Below, piece after piece: positions 61,875-64,000 of a stretch of DNA of 64,000 nucleotides. The stretch spans positions 4,464,001 to 4,528,000 of the forward strand of contig NZ_CP059856.1 of assembly GCF_009193325.2 (NCBI RefSeq), in the 5' to 3' direction. Every line of letters starts with the position of its first letter. The stretch's first letter is position 1. Source of the stretch: Bacteroides zhangwenhongii. Lineage in GTDB: Bacteria > Bacteroidota > Bacteroidia > Bacteroidales > Bacteroidaceae. The position numbers and the translations under genes are program-made. Under the pieces are notes generated by a model that saw only the letters and a list, made by a program, of their open reading frames with translations, was not told the origin of the DNA and made no database searches.

Positions 61875-62858
61875 ATGAAACAGACTGACAGACTCGCTCT
61901 CCTCGATTGGGAGAAGTACAAAGAAGACATCGCAAGGGCTACACCGGTCGATAGGAACATGACGGCAGCCGAACGGGAAAAACACCGGGAATATCTTGAG
62001 AAACATCCCATAGAATGGATCAAGTTCTTTTTTCCGAATTATGTCAAATATGAATTTGCCGACTTCCAGAAAAAGGCTATCCGGCGGATCATTGCACACG
62101 ATGAATGGTTTGAGGTGCTTTCTTGGAGCCGTGAGCTGGCCAAATCCACCGTCACCATGTTCATCGTCATGAATCTCACGCTTACCGGACGCAAAAAGAA
62201 TGTGATTCTGACCTCCAACAGCAAGGACAATGCGGTGCGCCTGCTCGATCCCTACCGGGCCAATCTCGAAGCCAACGGACGCATCATGGCATACTACGGC
62301 AAACAGGAACTGCCGGGCTCATGGACCGAGGATGAATTCACCACCAAAGGGAAGGTCTCTTTCCGCGCACTGGGTGCCGGACAATCTCCGCGTGGTTCGC
62401 GAAACGAGGCCATACGTCCCGACGTACTGCTGGTCGATGACTTTGATACGGACGAGGATACCAAGAACCCGGACATCATCCAGAAGCGCTGGGACTGGTG
62501 GGAAAATGCGCTGTATCCCACAAGGTCCATTTCCGAACCTACACTGGTCATCTTCTGCGGAAACATCATCGCCAAGGACTGCTGCGTGGTGAGGGCGGGC
62601 GAAATGGCCGACTCCTGGGACATCGTGAACATCCGCGACAAAAACGGTTTTTCCACATGGCCGGAAAAGAACTCGGAAGAGGACATCGACCGCACACTGT
62701 CCAAAATATCCAAAAAGGCGGCACAGGGAGAATATTTCAACAACCCGATTTCCGTGGGAGAGGTATTCGAAAACATTGCATACGGCAAGGTTCCGGCACT
62801 CTCCAAATTCAAGTTCCTCGTGGTGTATGGCGACCCCACCGGGCGAAAGCAAGGGTAA
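61875..62858 (+). CDS. Phage terminase large subunit, N-terminal segment (frameshifted)
   Basis: The frame carries the packaging ATPase: Walker A-type SRELAKST, then NGRIMAYYGKQE, FRALGAGQSPRGSR, and Walker B-type VLLVDDFD. The start of the nuclease domain, VVYGDP, is in frame, but the reading goes out with TGRKQG at about 62835. A single-base indel within a run of C is likely. Expected to pump DNA into the prohead. Confidence 0.82.
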   Translation: MKQTDRLALLDWEKYKEDIARATPVDRNMTAAEREKHREYLEKHPIEWIKFFFPNYVKYEFADFQKKAIRRIIAHDEWFEVLSWSRELAKSTVTMFIVMNLTLTGRKKNVILTSNSKDNAVRLLDPYRANLEANGRIMAYYGKQELPGSWTEDEFTTKGKVSFRALGAGQSPRGSRNEAIRPDVLLVDDFDTDEDTKNPDIIQKRWDWWENALYPTRSISEPTLVIFCGNIIAKDCCVVRAGEMADSWDIVNIRDKNGFSTWPEKNSEEDIDRTLSKISKKAAQGEYFNNPISVGEVFENIAYGKVPALSKFKFLVVYGDPTGRKQG

Positions 62859-63405
62859 GAAAGGCAAATCCTTCAAGACGGTTTCGCTCTGTGGCAAATT
62901 GGGTGGCAGGCTTTACGTCATCAAGACTTTCCTGGCACAGGCGCTCAATGCGGAGTTCATTGACTGGTATGTCCGGATGCTTGAATTTGTCGGGGGCAAG
63001 ACCAATGTCTATTGCTACATGGAGAACAACAAGCTGCAGGACCCTTTCTTCCAACAGGTGTTCAAACCGCTGGTGGCAAAAGTACGCCGCGAACAGAAGA
63101 TTGCGCTGTTCATCCGGGGCGACGAGGAGAAGAAGACGGACAAGGCTACGCGCATCGAGGCCAACCTTGAACCGCTCAACCGCGAGGGGAACCTCATCCT
63201 CAACGAGGCTGAACGGGACAATCCGCACATGAAGGAACTGGAGGATCAATTCAAGTTGTTCACCCTGACCATGCGCTATCCGGCCGACGGACCGGATGCG
63301 GTCGAAGGGGCGAACCGTATCATTGACGAACTGATCAGGCGCATTGAACCGCCCGTATTCCGATCACGGAAGGATGTAAGAAAACGGAATAAGAAAAGAT
63401 TATGA
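62835..63405 (+). CDS. Phage terminase large subunit, nuclease segment (frameshifted)
   Basis: The frame from PPGESKGKKGKSFKTVSLCGKLGGRLYVIKTFL continues the terminase nuclease domain to RKRNKKRL. YCYMENNKLQDPFFQQVFKP and MKELEDQFKLFTLTM are typical of terminase ends. Together with 61875-62858 it gives about 510 residues, normal for a Mu-like terminase. The ATG at 62776 is out of the true frame. Confidence 0.75.
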
Positions 63406-63426
63406 CAACTCTAAAACAATAGGACT

Positions 63427-63852
63427 ATGAGCAAATTTGTTGAACTTACCGATTACGATGCGAGCATCCACCGAGACATCCTCGACGCACTGGTTCGCGA
63501 AGACGAAACGGTCATTGAGGTTTGCGAGGACAGGGCCATTGCCGAAATGCGGTGTTATCTGGGCAAACGCTACGACTGCAACAAGATTTTTGCAGCCACC
63601 GGCGAGAACCGTAACCAGCTCGTGCTGATGATGGTCATCGACATGGCGGTCTATCACATCTTCTGCATCCACAACCCGCAGAAACTTTCCCAGGTACGCA
63701 AGGATCGTTACGAACGGGCGGTGGAATGGATGAAGGCGGTGGCCGACGAGGACATTTCAATCGAAGGGGCTCCGCTGCTGCCCGAGGAACAAAGGGCGGG
63801 CAGGTCGGATTTCCGCATTCAAAGCAACCGCAAACGAACGAACCACTGGTAA
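63427..63852 (+). CDS. Mu gp36-like (DUF1320-type) head-tail protein
   Basis: 141 residues: FVELTDYDASIHRDILDALV and VCEDRAIAEMRCYLGKRYD, then MMVIDMAVYHIFCIHNPQKL and YERAVEWMKAVADEDISIEG. This order is that of the gp36/DUF1320 family of Mu-like phages, thought to join head and tail. It is cotranscribed with the terminase and the portal-like gene downstream. Confidence 0.82.
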   Translation: MSKFVELTDYDASIHRDILDALVREDETVIEVCEDRAIAEMRCYLGKRYDCNKIFAATGENRNQLVLMMVIDMAVYHIFCIHNPQKLSQVRKDRYERAVEWMKAVADEDISIEGAPLLPEEQRAGRSDFRIQSNRKRTNHW

Positions 63853-63864
63853 AAAGCAAGCATC

Positions 63865-64000
63865 ATGAAAAAGAAAAACAGAAAAACTGGCAAAGCCGGC
63901 ATCATCACCGTAGGGGGAAACTTCACGTTGCCGGGACAAAAGAGACCGAATGTGATTGTGCTCACACAGCCCAAACGCTTCGGGCTGGACATTTCCGACT
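63865..64000 (+). CDS. Portal-like protein (DUF935-type), 5' part only
   Basis: The frame starting at the ATG at 63865 is open to the window end: a Lys-rich N-terminus, then VGGNFTLPGQKRP and VIVLTQPKRFGLDIS. The stretch LTQPKRFGLDI is like the start of DUF935 portals of Mu-like phages. Only 45 residues are visible. Confidence 0.6.
   Translation, partial: MKKKNRKTGKAGIITVGGNFTLPGQKRPNVIVLTQPKRFGLDISD

Larger units (their letters stand above)
35343..64000. mobile_element. Mu-like Bacteroides prophage carrying a diversity-generating retroelement (one end in window)
   Basis: Host permease homology stops at about 35342. The sequence inside begins TGTATAAT, with the terminal 5'-TG used by Mu-type transposable phages, followed by two 13-bp direct repeats. 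The genes are a Mu-like head set (terminase, gp36-like, portal-like, ClpP-like protease/scaffold, capsid), a tail module, a lysis cassette and a DGR. Transposase and repressor are not in the window and would be expected past 64000. Base composition is visibly richer in G+C than the host flank, except for the last 2 kb near the end (35.4-37.5 kb), which looks like an accessory insert. At least 28.6 kb are present. Confidence 0.85.

Overview
The window joins a Bacteroidales chromosome (Bacteroides/Phocaeicola-like) to a Mu-like, DGR-bearing prophage. The host assignment rests on SusC/SusD pairs, fimbrillin-like lipoproteins, DUF5689 and DUF3316 proteins, and promoters of the TTTG-N19-TAnnTTTG type. 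The species cannot be fixed from the sequence alone. No searches were run; family names come from motifs and overall protein form.

Host part (1 to about 35,342). A gene-free stretch with nested inverted repeats (1-1095) precedes a five-gene plus-strand operon (1096-10126) that looks built for nucleic acid capture at the cell surface. It encodes a lipoprotein nuclease with a fimbrillin-like front half, a fimbrillin-like lipoprotein, a TonB-dependent receptor, a DUF5689 lipoprotein and a secreted endonuclease/exonuclease/phosphatase-family enzyme, and ends in a strong terminator. After it come the remnant of an AAA-ATPase/PD-(D/E)XK gene and an OMP_b-brl_3-type receptor. On the minus strand lie a polysaccharide utilisation locus (SusC, SusD, GH3, GH144-like; composition fits beta-1,2-glucan), a tRNA-Leu(TAG), an S41 peptidase, a DUF3316 protein and parC. 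Next is a long minus-strand catabolic cluster: sugar MFS permease, nagA, nagB, four Gfo/Idh/MocA oxidoreductases and an ApbE-like flavin transferase. The permease is cut in half by the prophage.

Prophage part (about 35,343 to the end of the window; the far end is outside). Reading the minus strand from high to low coordinates: protease/scaffold, major capsid protein with a BACON-like tail domain, lysis cassette (amidase, holin, overlapping spanin-like pair), tail tube, tail assembly chaperones, tape measure, distal tail and baseplate proteins, and a 2,200-residue receptor-binding protein. Then come a diversity-generating retroelement (VR, small membrane protein, TR, reverse transcriptase, DUF4376-like tail-fibre accessory protein), a 100-bp palindrome, a small HTH protein, a thymidylate-synthase-fold enzyme with features of a dCMP-modifying enzyme, and a D12-class adenine methyltransferase beside the phage end. 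A divergent plus-strand block (terminase small and large subunits, gp36-like protein, start of a portal-like gene) leaves the window on the right. The overall plan resembles the DGR-carrying transposable Bacteroides phages known as the Hankyphage group.

Main points of interest. (1) TR and VR differ only at template adenines, and one adenine is missing in VR, so the receptor-binding protein is frameshifted inside its variable tip. (2) The TS-like enzyme has Asp at the position where thymidylate synthases carry the dUMP-selecting Asn, which predicts dCMP chemistry and a modified phage DNA. (3) Single-base frameshifts are concentrated in the prophage structural genes and absent from host genes; this is either prophage decay or unpolished sequence of a multi-copy element. 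(4) The capsid protein carries a BACON-like domain.
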